Source: an uncultured Oscillospiraceae bacterium
GTDB lineage: Bacteria > Bacillota > Clostridia > Oscillospirales > Acutalibacteraceae
DNA length: 7,796 nucleotides
NCBI GenBank assembly: GCA_900553525.1
Contig: USDZ01000078.1
Location: 1-7,796, forward strand
Reading direction: 5' to 3'
The position numbers were made by a program, and so were the translations under genes. Shown here in pieces: positions 7,265-7,796 of the stretch (positions are counted from its first letter, which is position 1; each line of letters starts with the position of its first letter). The notes below the pieces were generated by a model, which did not search any database, was not told the DNA's origin, and worked only from the letters and a program-made list of their open reading frames with translations.

Positions 7265-7796
7265 CTATTGAACGGTGTCTTCATATATGAACTCCACCTG
7301 GACAACGGTACCCTTGGGGACTTTGCTGCCAAAGGCGACCGACTGGCGAACCGACAGGGGATCGCCTCCCCCGGCTGTGATGCCGGACAATTGGACGTTG
7401 AGGCCCGCGGAGGATGCCGCTTGACTGACCTGCGCCACGGTCTTCCCCCGGAAATCGGGCACCGTTGTGGTCTGGGTCTCGGTATCGTCGGTATACAGCC
7501 AAACCGTCCCGTCTTTCGGAATGGAAGCGCCGTTCTCCGGCACCTGCCGGAGAACCGTCACGCCCTCACCCACCACCTGTGATTTGAGGGACTTGGTTTT
7601 GAGAGAATTTTCCGCCTCGGCAGTGGTCATGGATGTCACCCGGGGAACCGTACGGTTGAGAGAGGCCAATTCCGCTTCGGTATAGCGGGGCTCGATCCCA
7701 AGATAAGGCAGGATATTCTCGAGGATTTTCTTGGCCACCGGAGCCGCGACGCCACCGCCCGATTTGAGGCTTGGTTCATCCACCATGACGAGCACC
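7265..7796 (-). CDS. C-terminal part of a second class B PBP with PASTA domains (5' end cut by window edge)
   Basis: The frame is open from the right edge to a TAG at 7267-7265, about 177 codons, and no start lies inside the window. It begins in the last strand of a transpeptidase domain (VLVMVDEP), passes a conserved APVAKKIL helix, and then holds two PASTA domains ending in GTVVQVEFIYEDTVQ. By eye it matches the tail of the downstream PBP over its whole length with only small gaps, including LPYLG, EAEN, VLRQ, SIP and the last residues Y-x-DTV. The catalytic motifs lie outside the window. In Bacillus the pair pbpB-spoVD occupies this place, so this is probably the vegetative division PBP (FtsI/PbpB type), but that cannot be shown from the tail alone. 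Its stop codon is 42 bases before the next PBP start, so the two are probably cotranscribed. Confidence 0.92.
   Translation of the reverse strand, partial: VLVMVDEPSLKSGGGVAAPVAKKILENILPYLGIEPRYTEAELASLNRTVPRVTSMTTAEAENSLKTKSLKSQVVGEGVTVLRQVPENGASIPKDGTVWLYTDDTETQTTTVPDFRGKTVAQVSQAASSAGLNVQLSGITAGGGDPLSVRQSVAFGSKVPKGTVVQVEFIYEDTVQ

Noticed and set aside
7265..7795. Apparent GTG start at 7795 for the right-hand PBP fragment
   Set aside because: The codon falls inside a conserved transpeptidase strand that aligns with the middle of the downstream PBP (its residue 577). The gene is simply cut by the window edge.

Overview
The window is a six-gene stretch of a division and cell wall (dcw) cluster, and every gene is on the minus strand. 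Reading in the direction of transcription (right to left), it holds the C-terminal end of a class B penicillin-binding protein (PBP) with PASTA domains, cut by the right edge; a complete second PBP of the same type (SpoVD-like); murE; mraY; an ftsW/spoVE SEDS gene; and the first 302 codons of murG, cut by the left edge. Gaps between genes are only about 42 to 112 bases. No stretch over 300 bases lacks a gene, and I see no RNA gene, mobile element, CRISPR array or phage gene.

The likely host is a GC-rich, endospore-forming Firmicute of the class Clostridia, perhaps near the Oscillospiraceae/Ruminococcaceae. This rests on the gene order (tandem class B PBPs followed by murE, mraY, SEDS and murG, recalling pbpB-spoVD-murE-mraY-murD-spoVE-murG of Bacillus), the PASTA tails, a meso-diaminopimelate-type MurE (DNPR motif) and a candidate sporulation sigma-E promoter. 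It is an inference from gene content; no species marker is present.

The genes fit one pathway. MurE adds the third amino acid to the UDP-MurNAc peptide. MraY moves phospho-MurNAc-pentapeptide onto the lipid carrier to make lipid I, and MurG adds GlcNAc to give lipid II. The SEDS protein polymerises glycan from lipid II, and the class B PBPs cross-link the peptides. murD and murF, which often sit between mraY and the SEDS gene and between murE and mraY, are missing here, so those two steps must be encoded elsewhere.

I found no undescribed system. The points most worth a second look are regulatory or evolutionary: a good sigma-E promoter match just before the SEDS gene, two tandem hairpins (one terminator-like) between the SEDS gene and murG, the tandem PBP paralogues with near-matching tails, and cysteines near the PBP active site that fall at about the spacing of the SpoVD redox pair. 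The long plus-strand reading frames are antisense shadows of these genes.
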